Source of the DNA: Cryphonectria parasitica EP155 | Lineage: Eukaryota; Ascomycota; Sordariomycetes; Diaporthales; Cryphonectriaceae | DNA length: 64,000 nucleotides | Reading direction: 5' to 3' | NCBI RefSeq assembly: GCF_011745365.1 | Contig: NW_024468911.1 | Span: 2,474,759 to 2,538,758, forward strand | Shown here: positions 49,296 through 62,296 of the stretch, in pieces | Position numbering within the stretch: position 1 is the first letter of the stretch | How the letters are laid out: every line of letters begins with the position of its first letter | Notes under the pieces: generated by a model | The model's database searches: none | What the model was told of the DNA's origin: nothing | The model's input: the letters and a program-made list of their open reading frames with translations, nothing else | Made by a program: the position numbers and the translations under genes

Positions 49296-52200
49296 TTACA
49301 ATTCCCCGTTGTTGGTTCCCTCGGGCTTGTCCGCCGCGAGCGGCTCGATGTTCCAGATCTCCTCGGCATACTCGTTGATGCACCTATCAGAGCTGAAGAA
49401 TCCCATGCGCGCCACGCTGGTGATCGACTTGGTCAGCCACTGGTCTTGGTTCTTGTACGACTCATCGATGACCGCGTGCGTCTCGATGTAGCTGTGGAAG
49501 TCGTCCGACACCAGATAGTAATCGCCGTGGTCGCGCACCGCAGAGATCATGGCCAGGAAGTCGTGAGGCTGCCCGAACATGCCATCCTCGATAGCCTTGA
49601 AGACCTTGGCCAGGTCAGGATCGATGGCGTGTGATCCGTACGTGTGCGCGTGCCGAAGGTCCTCAACGTCCTCTGCCAGGTTGCCGAAGAGGAAAATGTT
49701 TTCCTCGCCAATCTCGCGTGTGATCTCGATCTATGAAGGTGTTAGCCAGTGGTCAAGTAAGAAGATTATTGTATTGAAGAAGACAGGACAAGGGAAAGGA
49801 TGACTTACGTTTGCGCCGTCGCAGGTTCCGATGATGAGCCCACCATTCAGCACAAATTTCATGTTGCTGGTGCCCGAAGCTTCGGTACCGGCAGTAGAAA
49901 TGTGCTCGCTGATGTCTGAGGCAGGGGTAATGATCTCGGCCTTGCTGACGTTGTAGTCTTCCAGGAAAACCACCTTGAGCAGGTCGCCGATGTCCTCGTC
50001 CTTGTTGACCACAGCTCCGACATTGTTGACCAGGTGAATGATTTGTTTGGCCATCCAGTAGCCAGGGGCCGCCTTTCCTCCGAAGATAGTCACGCGCGGC
50101 TGGGCCTTCTTCCTCTCCTCAGGCGACATTGCCTTGAGGGTGAGGTACCGGTGAATGGTACCGAAGATGTTGAGCTGCTGGCGCTTGTACTCGTGGATCC
50201 GCTTCACTTGTACATCGAACAGGGAGGCAGGGTTGACGGTCACACCCGTGCTGTTCTTGATGTGCTTGGCGAGGCGGACCTTGTTGGCGTACTTGATCTC
50301 CTGCCACTCCTTACGGAAGTCCTGGTCATTGACGGAAAGCTCAATCTTGTTGAGCTCGGAGAGATCCTTGAGGAAGTTGTAGCTCCCGGTCTTGCTGGCG
50401 ATGAGCTCAGAAAGACGCGGGTTGGCCTGGTGCAGCCACCGGCGAGGCGTGATGCCGTTCGTGACGTTGGTAAACTTGTCTGGGCCGTAGATCTCAACAA
50501 AGTCCTTGAAGATTGTGGTCTTGATGAGGTCGGAGTGCAATTCAGCGACACCATTGACCTTGTGGGACCCGACAATGGCCAGGTAGGCCATGCGCACCAT
50601 CTTGGGCTGTGACTCCTCAATGATGCTGACGCGGCTCAACAGCTCGCGGTCACCTGGGTGCGCCCTCTCGACAGTCTGCAGGAAAAAGAGGTTGATGTCA
50701 TATATGATTTGCAGGTGACGGGGCAGCAGGTTCTGGATCAGCGGCACGCTCCACTTCTCCAATGCCTCAGGGAGGACGGTGTGGTTGGTGTAGCCAAAGG
50801 TCTGGGTGACAATGTTCCAGGCCTCATCCCACTCCAGGCCTTCAACGTCGATGAAGATACGTTGAAGTTCTACAATGGCGAGAGTGGGGTGGGTGTCGTT
50901 GAGCTGGATAGCAACCTGGTCGGAGAACTCACTCCAGGCACGCTTCGTCTTCTTGAAGCGGCGGACAATGTCGTGGAGCGATGCGGCAACCCAGAAGTAC
51001 TGCTGCTTCAGCCGGAGCTCTTTACCACGCTCCAAGTTGTCGTTGGGGTACAGTACAGCGCTGATGGTTTCGGCGCGCTGCTGGTCAGCAACGGAGCTCT
51101 CATATTCTCCAGAGTTGAACTTCTGGAAGTCAAACTCTCCGCTGGCTGCCTTGCTGGACCACAGCCTGAGGTTGTTTGTAGAGGGGGTGTCATAACCAGG
51201 AATCGGCACATCGTAAGCAATGGCCGTGACGTGGTCTCCTCCCTCCCAGTGGGCGCGGGTCTTGCCAGACTCATCCTGTGTCTTGGTGACACTACCATAG
51301 AATTGGATCTGGGTAGGAGTCAGCGTCATGCAGCGGGATGAGAATTGAGTCTGCGCTTACATCCACAGTCACATCATGGCGAGGGAACTCCCAAGGGTTC
51401 TAACACTATCATCAGTTGCACGTACTCGATGAGGAGAACGGATCTGGACCCTACAAAATCTAGCCAGTAATCTGGCACCTCGACCTGGTAGCCATCAATG
51501 ACTGATATAAGTTAGCCACGTGGTGAGGAAGGTTTGGGAGAAAACGGGGAATCTCTTGCAACGCACTCTCTTGCTTGAAGATACCATAGCGGTATCTCAG
51601 ACCATAGCCCCACGCGGGGTAGTTCAGGGACGCAAGACTGTCCAGGAAGCATGCCGCCAGGCGGCCCAGGCCACCATTACCAAGAGCAGCGTCGTGCTCC
51701 TGCTGGATGATGTCTTCGATGCGGAAACCGAGGTCATCCAGGCCGGCCTTGGCAACGTCCTTCTGACCGATATTCAGCATAGCATTGTCAAGGGCGCGGC
51801 CCATGAGAAATTCGAGGGACAGGTAGTAGACACGCTTGCTATCAGCGAACGTCTGACGCTGTTGGGTCTTATTCCAGTCGAGAATCAGACGGTCGCGGAA
51901 GGCCAGACTGGTGGCGGCGTAGGCGGCCGACTCGTCGCAGTTGAACATGCTACGGGCCAGGGTCGTTTCGACATGTCGGACGACCTCGGTTTCGAAGCTG
52001 TCCTTGTCCTTGAAGGTCTTGATCTGATGTTTGGTCCATGCCGCGCGCTGGGGCTCCGGGATGGAGGCTATCGAGATGCGTAGTGTTAGTGAATATTGCC
52101 AAACCCAAATGAGCTTTCGAATGAACCCCTTCTCTTAGTCTTCATCAGAGAATCGCTTCTAGATGACAGAACTGGACATTCTATTTCTCTGAAGAATTCC

Positions 52201-52532
52201 GATTTGACACAGAAGAAGAAAAGACTGAACGTGTCAAGAGCCCACCAGGTAGCTGGCGGATATTTGGTATACTTTGCCCACGCTTCTCGCTCAAGAGTGC
52301 GAAAAGAAGAAGGAAAAAAGAAAACAGCTGGCCCAGGCCGGAAAGGGGAGGGATTCTCACCTTCGACGCTCTTGATATCGCCAGCACCAAAACCAGTAAA
52401 GGTACGCTTGTGCTTAGGTCTAGTGATACCGGCGGGCGAGACGGAGCCCTGTATGTCGACGATTGGGGCGCCCATAGAGGGGCGGCGCTCCCTCACTGCC
52501 AGCCGCTGGGGCGGGGTCTGAGGAGTAGCCAT
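49296..52532 (-). CDS. GPH1: Glycogen phosphorylase
   Basis: Minus-strand exons 52361-52532, 51567-52067, 51455-51501, 51361-51399, 49809-51308 and 49296-49730 give 897 residues. The enzyme releases glucose-1-phosphate from glycogen alpha-1,4 ends using PLP. Features seen: an N-terminal regulatory tail with KHKRTFT (T44, T46), a likely phosphorylation site; RVYYLSLEFLMGRAL and EHDAALGNGGLGRLAACFLD in the N-terminal domain; ITPRRWLHQANPRL and RIHEYKRQQLN around the active site; and the PLP site EASGTSNMKF with K737. The tail matches the position at which fungal phosphorylases are activated by PKA-dependent kinases. Intron 1 is 293 nt, long for this gene, while introns 3 and 4 flank a 39-nt exon. 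An in-frame upstream ATG at 52568 would add 12 residues; MATPQTPPQ is the conserved start. Confidence 0.96.
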
Positions 52533-52608
52533 TGTGGCGTGATGCGAAGATATACACAATCGCGGCAAAGAGTACAGTAGGTTGCCAGCTTTTGTTGAGA
52601 CAAATTAG

Positions 52609-52718
52609 CTGGGGAAATCGTTATCAGATGGGATCCCAGACAGCAGGAGAAGGGGACTGGGAAAGAGGAGAAGGATTGAGGAGAACCGGGAGACAGCTGT
52701 AAGATGGATGAAACATAC
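52609..52718 (-). other. Likely 5'-leader intron of glycogen phosphorylase
   Basis: A GTATGT donor at 52718 and a TTCCCCAG acceptor ending at 52609, with CTGATAAC just before it, make a 110-nt intron 77 nt before the ATG. The sequence between is pyrimidine-rich on the minus strand. Confidence 0.42.
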
Positions 52719-53335
52719 TTTGTACCTTTTCTCTTCTTGACCTTGGCAGGATGCAAGGCAAGCTCGCCTATACTTGCGCCAGGAACAGATGAGGTGGGGA
52801 AAGAGCTCTCGATTATGGTTCGTGTTTTGGCGGGGTAGCACGGGGAGGAGGGGTAAGGAAGCTATGGCACTAACTAGAGGGCCACAGTGGACGCAGGTGG
52901 GTTGTGGTGTGGTGTTTGAGTTAAGCCAAGGGGACTCCGGGTCTAGAGTACTCGATTCCAAGGTTAGCTCGGAAATGGCGGCTGAAGCCCGTAACGTCTT
53001 TCAGGGTTGAGTATGCGAGTTGGTGAGAAACGGGCCGGATTGCTTGGCCGATCCGGTGTAATGCTCGCGGGTTGGTGTTATCGTATGACGGGAAGGGAAA
53101 TAAATCTACCCTAGCATGACTACTTACAGGCACGTCGAGAACGACGACGATGTTATCAGGTGACAGCAACCTCCGCTTGCTTCACTAGAAGCTGTCGATC
53201 GAAACGGAAGCGGTCAGCAAGGCGGGGTGGTCGTGATTGTACAACTACTGCTGACACTGCTCACCCGCAAGCCAGGATGTTGAATGGTAGATTGAAAACG
53301 AGAAGATGATAGCTACAAGAGAAAGGAAAAAGAAA

Positions 53336-53367
53336 AGAAGAAGAAGAAGAAGAAGAAGAAGAAGAAA
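53336..53367. repeat. AAG trinucleotide microsatellite
   Basis: Ten or so AAG units without interruption, in the upstream region of glycogen phosphorylase. Confidence 0.9.
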
Positions 53368-55972
53368 AAGAACAGGATGTGCAAGCTCAACCTTTTATGT
53401 ATGAGCCCTCGCTAGCAGCGGCAAGCAGTTTCTGCTCGCACAATGTGATCCTATCTCACCAGAGGAAAGCTCTCCTCCACGTAGAGAGGGGAAGAGGGCA
53501 TTGCACATAGTCGCATCACTGCTACCAAATGTTGTCATCCTTTGAGAACCTTCCTCCCCATCCAAGCAGCCAGCCATGAGGGCGAGAATAGAGCGGCAGG
53601 GAGCCGTAGGATCTGTCTGAGCTCACACCTAGGACTGAACCTAAATTAGACTGCCTGCCTCGTCACATATGCAGACACAAACACACACCTCCCCTTGCCC
53701 CCCACCAAGCCATCCCAACCTTTATAACTAACTGCGGGGATAGTGCTATGGGCAACTAGGTCTGGCCCTAGAAATTGTTGAGTGAAGGATAGTAGAGAGA
53801 GAAAAATCCAGAGGAAGAAGAAAAGAAAAAAAGGGGAGGCAGGAAGAAGAAGAGGAAGAAGAGGAAGAGGAAAGAGGGGGGTATCTGACCAGCGTACACC
53901 TGTGTTGTTTGGCAGCAGTGTGCATGCCATTGCTGGCATGTTGCAGTCCTCTGGTTGGAGCACAGACATAGACTTGTCACGACAGGCCTACCCTAGCTTC
54001 CCCACTTACTACCCCAGCTTGTCCACAGCTGGTGCTGGCTGTAACAGTAGCACCCTGCACCCAAGAGGCGTTCCGGTGCTCGGCAAACGTGCTATGCATA
54101 CATATACTTACCAGGGAGCATCGACCAGCTCGAAAAGAAACTCAGCAGCAGGGCAGCTTTGCTTTCGGTTATACATGAAAAACACAGGGATAACAGAAGA
54201 ACAGAAAGAAACAATTGATGAGGCCAATCGAGCCAAAAGCTCACCCCGCTAGAGAGAGAAAAAAAGATCGACGATACGGACAACGCCGTACAACCGGGCC
54301 CTTCCCAGCCAGCACTTTCGTTCACTCGTATGACCCAGGAATCCTGCCAACCGTCGTGTTCCACACCGCGAATGCACATCATCGCCGATACACAAACAGA
54401 GGCCGAAGAAACAAGAAACGATAAACATAGAAGAGGATCAGAAACACATTGAAACAATCCAACCTTCCTCCTCCCCCCCCCCCCCTCTCTCAACCATTCT
54501 CCCTCCATAAAGAGCGGGGCCTCACTCTTGTCTCTGGCTGCGACAGTGCCACCTCGCCGTGCCTTGCATGACTGTTGATGCTGCTCCCGCCATTAGATTT
54601 GAGCAATGTTCCCCGTCCCATGATGACAGTTGTCGGTCGTCTTCCCTGCAAGTCTACATTACCTTCGTACAGATGCCACCTCCTACCATTTATGTACATA
54701 CCCACGTACTGCAGCTTCCAACAACAATACATTTGCAAAAAAGGCCGCTGCAGGCTTACGATGTGCTTGTCAGGGGGGTGGTCAATAGCGGCTTTCCCCT
54801 AGCTTGCATCTCAAGGAATTCGTTTCCCTTTCTTTCTCATTTTTTTATTATGATCCGTATTCTTCTAATACACTCTTTTGTCAACACCTCCTCCCGCCCC
54901 CCTCCCAAAAAAAAAAAAAAAAAGCCACCCCCCTAAAATACTACAAGACTTCAAGGAAAGAAAATTCGGTCCAGAACACCAGCCATCTATATCCCTCTCG
55001 GCGAGGTCCACAGCCCGCGTGGCTGTCACCCCCAATTTGCCCGCCGCCTCTATGCACCGAGACGTCGAACAAGAGTGGAGCACAACCAAACGTGGAGAGG
55101 CGAGGTCGATCCGGGGCTGGGCCGGCCGGGTGTGGACCACACCAACAGCGAAGCACCGGCCTGTCCGTCCGTCCTTCTACCAACACGTGTGTTTTGGGAA
55201 AGGGGGGGGGGGAATTGAAGCATACGACAGTTGAGAGATTAAATCTGGGCCATGCGGTTAGCATATTCGCATGCTCAGAATCGCCCCCCCCCCCCCCTTC
55301 GTGATAATTCCCGCAGTCCCAACGACTCTTTTTCCTTTTCTCCTTCCAAGTCGCCAATGTACAGGACCCAAATGCGCGAATGAGTTTCACTTTTTTCTTC
55401 ATGCTGTCGCTAATTAACGATGGCTGAACTGTGCTTCTCCGCAAAGGCATGCTGCCCCTAGGGCCGTTTGCATTTCGCCTTTCTTTTTTTCAGCCGGGCA
55501 TTGGCGATTGTGAGCGAGAGTTGCCTAGACACTGTAGTCTCCTCGCTTCCGTTTCTCGGGCCGTGTCCTGAGAATCGATCACCATAACTCCATGCCCTGA
55601 AGCCCATTTATCTTGCCTCGCCACGGAGGTCAAGTTATAATCATCATGCCGAGCAACCACACGGCTATAACATAGCTATCCGACTCTGCATCAAAACCCA
55701 TTCCTTTGCTCGAATAGAACCGAGCCAGCTGTGGTCAAAACAAGATCGAAGCCGCCAGAATAATAATAGGGCGAATGTCATTGAGCCCTTGGCTGTGGTC
55801 ATGACCGTCTCCACAACGCCGCCGATCCGTGTGGGAAGAGTAAAAAGAACAAGGAGACACCGCCCCAAACGCCAGACTGATGCACTGTTTGGTGAAGACC
55901 GCTCTTTGAGAAGAATCAAACAACACGCCACACCCATTACATAGCAAACCATTCCATAAAACCATCTCGTGA

Positions 55973-57396
55973 TCACAAAATGCCTGAATCTTTCAAGGCG
56001 TTGTTGAGGATGGTCTCCTTCACGGCGGCGAAGACGAGCCGAATATTTGATGTGTCCGTTGCCTGGGTGAGACTAAGGGGTCGTGTTAGAACAGAGCTAG
56101 ATAAGAGACAGTTGGGACGTTAAAGCCTTACTGAGGATATAGGTTCAGATGTGCCCGGTTGACCTGGTTAAATCTCCACAAAAGATATTTGGCAGCCTTA
56201 TTCACATCATTGCCGCCAGAGTAGTCGGGAAAGTAGTTGCTCAATGGCGACCTGCCGAGCTTCTGCTTGAAGATGTCGACTTTATTGAGGAACAATATTA
56301 TGCTGGTCCGCACGAACCATCTCGAATTGACCACGGAATCGAATAAGAGCAGGCTCTCCATCATACGGTTCTGCCAACTGTTAGCGATAGTCTTGTTTGA
56401 ATCTGTAGGAATGACGTTTCAACTGTACCTGACTACTCTCCTCCAGTAGCACCTGGTCATATTCGCTAAGGGCCACACAGAATATGATAGATGTCACGTT
56501 CTCAAAACAGTGAATCCACTTTTTCCGCTCGCTTCGTTGTCCTCCAACGTCAAACATGCTGTGGTGGGGGAAAAGAAAAAAGAGGAGAACCAAGGTTAGC
56601 CTGTGACCACTCTCGCCCAAAGGGTGCTGGCGTATGGCAATACTTACTGTATGCTAAGCTGGCCCATTTGGAAACGTGTCTCGTATATCCCCGTTGTTTT
56701 TGTTCTTGCTCGAAGGACGTCCATCTCGTTCGGCAGGTAGTCCTGGCGCACGATTCGTTGCGCCTGCTCAAAGAAACTGGTAGTCAGGTCAGCCACGGGT
56801 TCAACGCTTACGGTGTAGGCCTCAGACGCACTATTCGGCCGAGTCCATGAGGTAGAATTCGGTTTGTCGGTCCATGAGCTGCTTCCTCGCAGGGTCGTTC
56901 CATATTGCCTGTATTGCCTCTCCAACCCTCGTGTCGATCAAAACCTGCGGCCCGGAATCGACACTGTATTCGAGGAGAAAGTCGCAAAGAGTCTTTGTTT
57001 CTTCCTTTTCTGGTTCGATGTCGAACTGCCGCATTGCATTCACGACGGCTTTGGCGCATTCTATTAGGTTTTTGAACACGGTCGGGCGGTAGTTGTAGAG
57101 CTCTTCGTCCGAATAGCCCTTGAGATGGATAATCTTCATCTGCTTCACGATCGTGGACTTGCCGCTCTCGCCGGATCCTGCACACCTGGTGTTAGTGTTA
57201 TTGTCCAACCAACTTTCCTCCCCGCACTCCAGGGTGTCGCGCATGAAGCGCTCGTCACCACAGGCAACATACCCAACAGGAGGATCTTGCATTCTCTTCT
57301 CAATCGTTTTGAGTCCTCTTCCAAATCCTTGTCAATCTTTTGGCTCCTCTTCTTCTGCTCCGTTTCTTCACTGCTCGAACTCATGCAGGCACCCAT
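55973..57396 (-). CDS. gna-3: Group III heterotrimeric G-protein alpha subunit (GNA-3 type)
   Basis: Minus-strand exons 57273-57396, 56832-57177, 56648-56776, 56429-56558, 56132-56370 and 55973-56072 give 355 residues. The start MGACMSS fits N-myristoylation at Gly2 and palmitoylation at Cys4. GTP-binding motifs are complete: P-loop GSGESGKST at 42-50, catalytic Arg R181 in [14 protein letters not shown] at 203-208 with Gln207, NKVD at 272-275, and TQATDT at 325-330. The C-terminus KDSGIL lacks the Cys at minus four that pertussis toxin modifies, which separates it from the GNA-1 group. Group III subunits activate adenylyl cyclase and link glucose sensing to cAMP and PKA, with effects on conidiation, sexual development and, in pathogens, virulence. 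The gene lies next to glycogen phosphorylase on the same strand. Confidence 0.96.
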
Positions 57397-58854
57397 CTTG
57401 ACTGACCCCGCTGGCCCACGAGGGAGCCGCGCTCACGGAGGACAAGGCGGGAGGGACGCTCAGACGGTGCGACCCAGGCCGGAGATTTGAGGTCGAGTTC
57501 GCTTTGACAGGGCAAGCTAGGCGCCCATGGAGTGTGCGTCTGGGTGAATCGGTTGATGGGGTAGGCGAAGGGGTGACGGGAGCTCAAGGCGTCAGAGGCT
57601 TGGGTGCTTGCACTGGGCGGAAAGCTTGGCCTTCCCAGGCGGACAAGGTGTCTCGGCTCGATTGTACCGCCTCTCGCAGCAATTGATGGTGGTTGCCGAT
57701 CGGGTCAGGGACGCAGAGAGGGAGTGTTATGGCAATTGACAGCTGGACGCTCCTAAAGTGATCAGACTATGAGTCTGGGAAGCTCACAGCCAGATTGAAG
57801 GCAACCCGACGCCTGCCTGGGCAGGGGTAGAAGCTCGAGGATCTTTACACTGTCAAAGAAGAAAGGGGTGGGAGCTTGCTTGCTGTCAGTGACCTGTCGT
57901 GTCGGTCTTGACCGCGACGCCAGGCTGCGCAGAGTAGGGTGGGTGGGTACTCTACGCTGACGTATCGAGAGGAGTCGGGCTTCAGCCAACCAGGCGGCTT
58001 TTGACGTAGCAGGTTCGTGTCGTAACGACAAGAGAACTCAGGAAGGTCTTTTTTCCCTCCTTTGTGTTCAGAGGGGAGGAGGGGGAAAACGTTGAGCCCT
58101 GGGGCCAGTCGGTCGCGTCTGGTCGAGTGTTGCTCTCTATCCTGAGCAAGTATTGTATACACAATACCAGGGAAAAGCGCAGCTGAACCGCATCGAGGAT
58201 TTCTAATGTTAGAAGAAAGCCCAGGTCCGGGGAGTGGCGTGCCCTTACATACCTGAGGGGTTATGCCGAAAACGATGGGGAGCTCGCTCTAAGGAAACTA
58301 TAGCTCAGAGCTGCCGGGTTGGGGAGGGGGGACCTGCTGGTGGGCTTGGGCAGGCAGGAGCAGTACGACGGCATGTCCTTTCCTGGCGGCAAGAGATGTG
58401 ACCAGCGAGCGACGGACGAGGGCGGCCGAGGTGAGCGAGGAGTAGACGTAGATATCAGTGGCCAAGGGGGTGTGCGGGTGGTGTGGTTTATCGGTGGCTC
58501 GTGGTTGTGATTGTGGTCGTCGGGTCGTCGTCGGGTCGTGGTAGCGAGCGAGCGAGGCGGGTGGTGAATAGTGGCCCGGACTGGCTGGAGTCTTGGTCGG
58601 TTGAATTAGGTTGGCGTGGGTTGGATGGGCGGGATTCGAAAGAGAAAGAAAAGAAGGAGGGATAAAAATAAAAAAATAAAAAAAAAGATAAAAAACCAAG
58701 CCGAAAGGGACCGGACCGAACGGGACGGACACCACACCGCAGGTCTGATTGAATGTGTTTTTCTGGATCTGGTAATTGACAACCCTGGCTCCTGATTGCC
58801 GAAGGCTGGCTGGCTGGCTGGCAGCGGCTGGGTCAGATGGCAGTTAGGAATTGT

Positions 58855-58965
58855 GGCAAGCGCTTGGCAAGGCAAAAGGCAAGGCCAAGGCCAGACAAGG
58901 GCAGGCCAGGCCAGGCAAGGGCAGCAGCGTAGGGCAGGGCGAGGCAAGGCGAGGCGCAGAGAGGC
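58855..58965. repeat. AGGCAAGGC-type low-complexity repeat
   Basis: Overlapping GGCAAGG, GGCCAGG and GGGCAGG words fill about 110 nt, a purine-rich decayed minisatellite. Confidence 0.6.
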
Positions 58966-59794
58966 CCTACCCGCAGACAGAGAACCAGAGATCAGTCGGG
59001 TTCTGTATGGTCTGTGCAGGTCTGGCTGACAGCAGCGGCGACACTATTACTGTCAGAGCCGGTGTATGCGTGTGTCGTCGAACCTGGCAGGCCCATTCAG
59101 GTGCATACAGAATGTGTTGTTGTGGGGAGAAGGGGAGGACTCTTTTTCAGAGCGCAGATGTAGGATTTCCACTACCAAACCCTCCAGAGCGGGAACCGAT
59201 CGCAAAAAGAAAGAGAGAGGAAAAAAAAAGAAAAAGAGTATCAAGCATTGACGTAGTCAAATCTGGTGACAGCCGCCAAGGTGCAGGCCGCAGGTGCAGG
59301 TGCAGGAACAGGTGTACAGATACGTGTACTGTGGGTGTGGGTTGCAGGTGCAGCAGGGAGCAGGTGGAGGGAACGCAGGAGTAGTGATTGATGGGAGAGG
59401 AGATGGATCATCATCATGCGGGGGGAAGCGCGCAGTACTCACGGGTATTGTTAGTCTCGGTCTGTACGCGCAGCTACTCAGGTACCTGCTTCAGGTCCCA
59501 CTCACTACAAGACGACATCAAATATCATAATCTAGTATAGTACATAGTAAGCATGCAGCATTTTCAGTAGTAACCTGCTGCTTACATAGTAGTCGATGCA
59601 GGATGTTGAATTATCATTTCTTCTTGTATGTTGCAGTAGAAAACCACTAGACGAGATCCTTTTGCTGTGAGAGCCGGTAGCCCGTGGCTGTCGCTGTTAC
59701 TGCCACTGCCGCTGTCACTATCACTGTTGCTACGAGCTGCGGGTGCCCTGCCACAGGGACCACCCCCAAAGGGTAAAACTGTCCCACTGCTTCC

Positions 59795-59813
59795 CTACCA
59801 TGTACTATGGTAG
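59795..59813. repeat. Inverted repeat CTACCAT/ATGGTAG
   Basis: Seven-base arms around a 5-nt centre (GTACT). It resembles the 10-bp inverted repeat at 14475-14498. Confidence 0.7.
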
Positions 59814-62264
59814 CTGCCGCCCACTGTGGATGAATGGGGGATGGGCCACACGGGGTGAGCGGTGACCATGTCAGAAGTACGAGCCTCAGGTCCCCACCTC
59901 TCTGTACTGGGGCCCCCGGTCACCTCTGTTTGTTGGCCTTGAACACACCGCTGCTAGGCGCAAACGGTATTTCTTCCTTCGTGCTGGCAGGCAACGCAAA
60001 ATCATCAATCATCACATCCCGCTCCAATTTCAGCGCCAACCAGACTGACCCTAGAGAGGAACATGGGCCAGCCAAGAGCAGACATATTGTTGTGTATGAA
60101 AACAGCAGTAGGATACAATTAGAAGCTTATTATATGCCGTCTTGAGTTCTCTCTCGAACCTGGGTCCCCCCCCCCAAGGGTGGATCCCGGATCCTGGAAG
60201 TTGGCATATCGTGGGGGGCAAAACATCGTCTAAAATATATATATATAATTAAACAAAGGAGCGCCCTCACTGCAAGATCTACTTCCCAGCTCTGATAGCA
60301 AGACTGCTTGCCACACAGTAGCTAGACTTTATCTTTGCTTCAACAGACCAGAAGCAAATCTCATTACCCCTCCTTCCCCCCGCCCCCCTCTTCAGCGACT
60401 ATAAATTCCGTTGCTGTACATACTCATGCACCACAGCTGTTCGCCGCCTGCAGCCCTCGCCGAAGATGGAAGCTGCTTTGATAACAGGCTCGCAATATAA
60501 CGTATTGGCCCATCCTAAACCTGGCACCAACCTTTGACCATAGACATCACGCAATAGATGTCATCAATGTTCCCCTCCCTCTGGGCGACTACATCCACCC
60601 CCTCCCCGTCTTTTTCCCACGGTTCTCCGGCACTGTAAAAGTTTTGTCCTTTTTTTTTCTTTTTCCTTGAATCCTTTTTCTTGTCTAGTTAGTCTCCCTC
60701 ATCCAGCGCTATCAGCTGCACCTGCTCACTTACCGACATTGTTAATTCTCCGCCAGCCGGGTTGAACATCCCCATCGCATCAGGCCAGAGATCCAATGAC
60801 ATGACCTGTGAGCGACAAGGCCCCCCCCCAGAATCCAGTCTCAGCCCCAGCTATCCAGCACAATCCCATCAATCCCCGAACCTGCCGAGACCTCTTTCCA
60901 CGCCCTATCAACAAATGAGAGGTTGCAGCGAAGCAATAGACAAGGGCCTCTCATTCCCGCGGGTGCCATAGCCGCTTAGAGGTCCTCACCTTGGAAGAGG
61001 GGGTTGGTGGTTTTTTTTTTTTGGGGGGGGGGGGGGGTTTAACCGATATCCCTTGTACAACCTGGTATGACAACTGTGTGTATGAGTTTTGGGGTGGGGG
61101 GGACCAACCTCCAGTCAACGCTTCCAAAAAGATGACGACACGACCATGAACTTTGTTGTTGGTCAAACAATAAAGACAACAATCTGGACTGTGCCACCAC
61201 CATAACGCCACACCAGCAGCACCACCACTAAGTAGCAAAAGCAGCATCTGATCGTCGTCTGTCACAGCTTGGTCTGGATCCAGAGGCACGAGAGGGCCGA
61301 GAGTCTATGCCCTCTAATCCTCATCCATTTCCCAAGGTGCGCCACGGCGCCCGAAAACGTACGAATCTCCGGCCCCTCATCTCCAGATCGCCATCGCTCA
61401 CCTCTCTCCCCCCCCCCCCCCCCTCAATGCGAGCAGGGCCCTCGCAAGGCACATGATCTATCTATCACCCATGGGAAGGAAGGGGGGAGGGGCGGTGGTT
61501 AGTTTGTTCTATTGTCTTTCCCTATTTTCTTTCTCCCCCATCTCTTTTCTTTCCTCACCAGTCCTGCTCCAACAGCAGCCCGCGGACTCCCTCGAGATTG
61601 TGTCTTGCTGGCGAGCTGCACATTGCCACCGGCGCCCCTTCCTCCCCGCCTCTTCCCCTTTGGCCCTGCTCGCCGACCCGGCCTGCAGCCAACAAGATAA
61701 GATGCCGTAGCCGAACCATGATCTCCGAACTACATAGTACTGTATCAATCCTTACAGGTATGGTCAATCATTCAGAGGTACAGTACTCTCAACTCTTTGC
61801 CACAGCCCTGGCCTGACCTCCAGGACATGGAACCTCGCAAGATTGACCACCACTTCACTCGAGCATCCTGGACCAGAAGACCAATGCACCCAAGAAAGGA
61901 GCCCCCGTGTCCCTGCTCGGAACATCTCCCTTGCCCCCCGCCCCCTCCCCCAACCCCGGTTTTTTAATTTTATATTCCCTGGCTTCTGTCTCTTATGGCT
62001 GTGGAACTACCCTACCAGCGAACAACCAAAACAGAAACATTAATTGAAAAGAATAAGAAGAGAAAAGAAACCCAACCTGATTCGGTCCCCCGAGCCACGT
62101 GCTTCACCCACGCCGCAGCATGGCTCTTCCCCTGGAAAAAGAGGGCCAATGCCCGCTACTACGACACATCAGTGGGGCGTCGGGGGGCTGGGCCTCGATC
62201 TCAAGACGGCCCCAAAGACCCGGGCTGGCTCGAGGAGGCATGGTGTATGTCAAGCCAGTCCATT

Positions 62265-62270
<6 letters not shown>

Positions 62271-62296
<26 letters not shown>
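62271..62296. repeat. (GT)13 microsatellite
   Basis: Thirteen GT units in non-coding DNA. Confidence 0.9.

Larger units (their letters stand above)
52533..55972. other. Glycogen phosphorylase upstream region and GNA-3 3' tail
   Basis: About 3.4 kb without a supported gene. It includes an AAG microsatellite (53336-53367), C runs at 54473-54485 and 55284-55297, and a 17-A run (54907-54923). Purine-rich GAAGA tracts at 53800-53880 read as CT-rich leader-type sequence on the minus strand. Confidence 0.55.

Noticed and set aside
57405..58256. A possible leader intron of GNA-3 from a GTATGT donor near 58256 to an AG just before the ATG
   Set aside because: The acceptor region lacks a pyrimidine tract and a branch site was not seen.
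60130..60175. A GGTTCGA word on the minus strand resembling a tRNA B box
   Set aside because: The flanks cannot pair into a T stem and no A box or acceptor stem is present.
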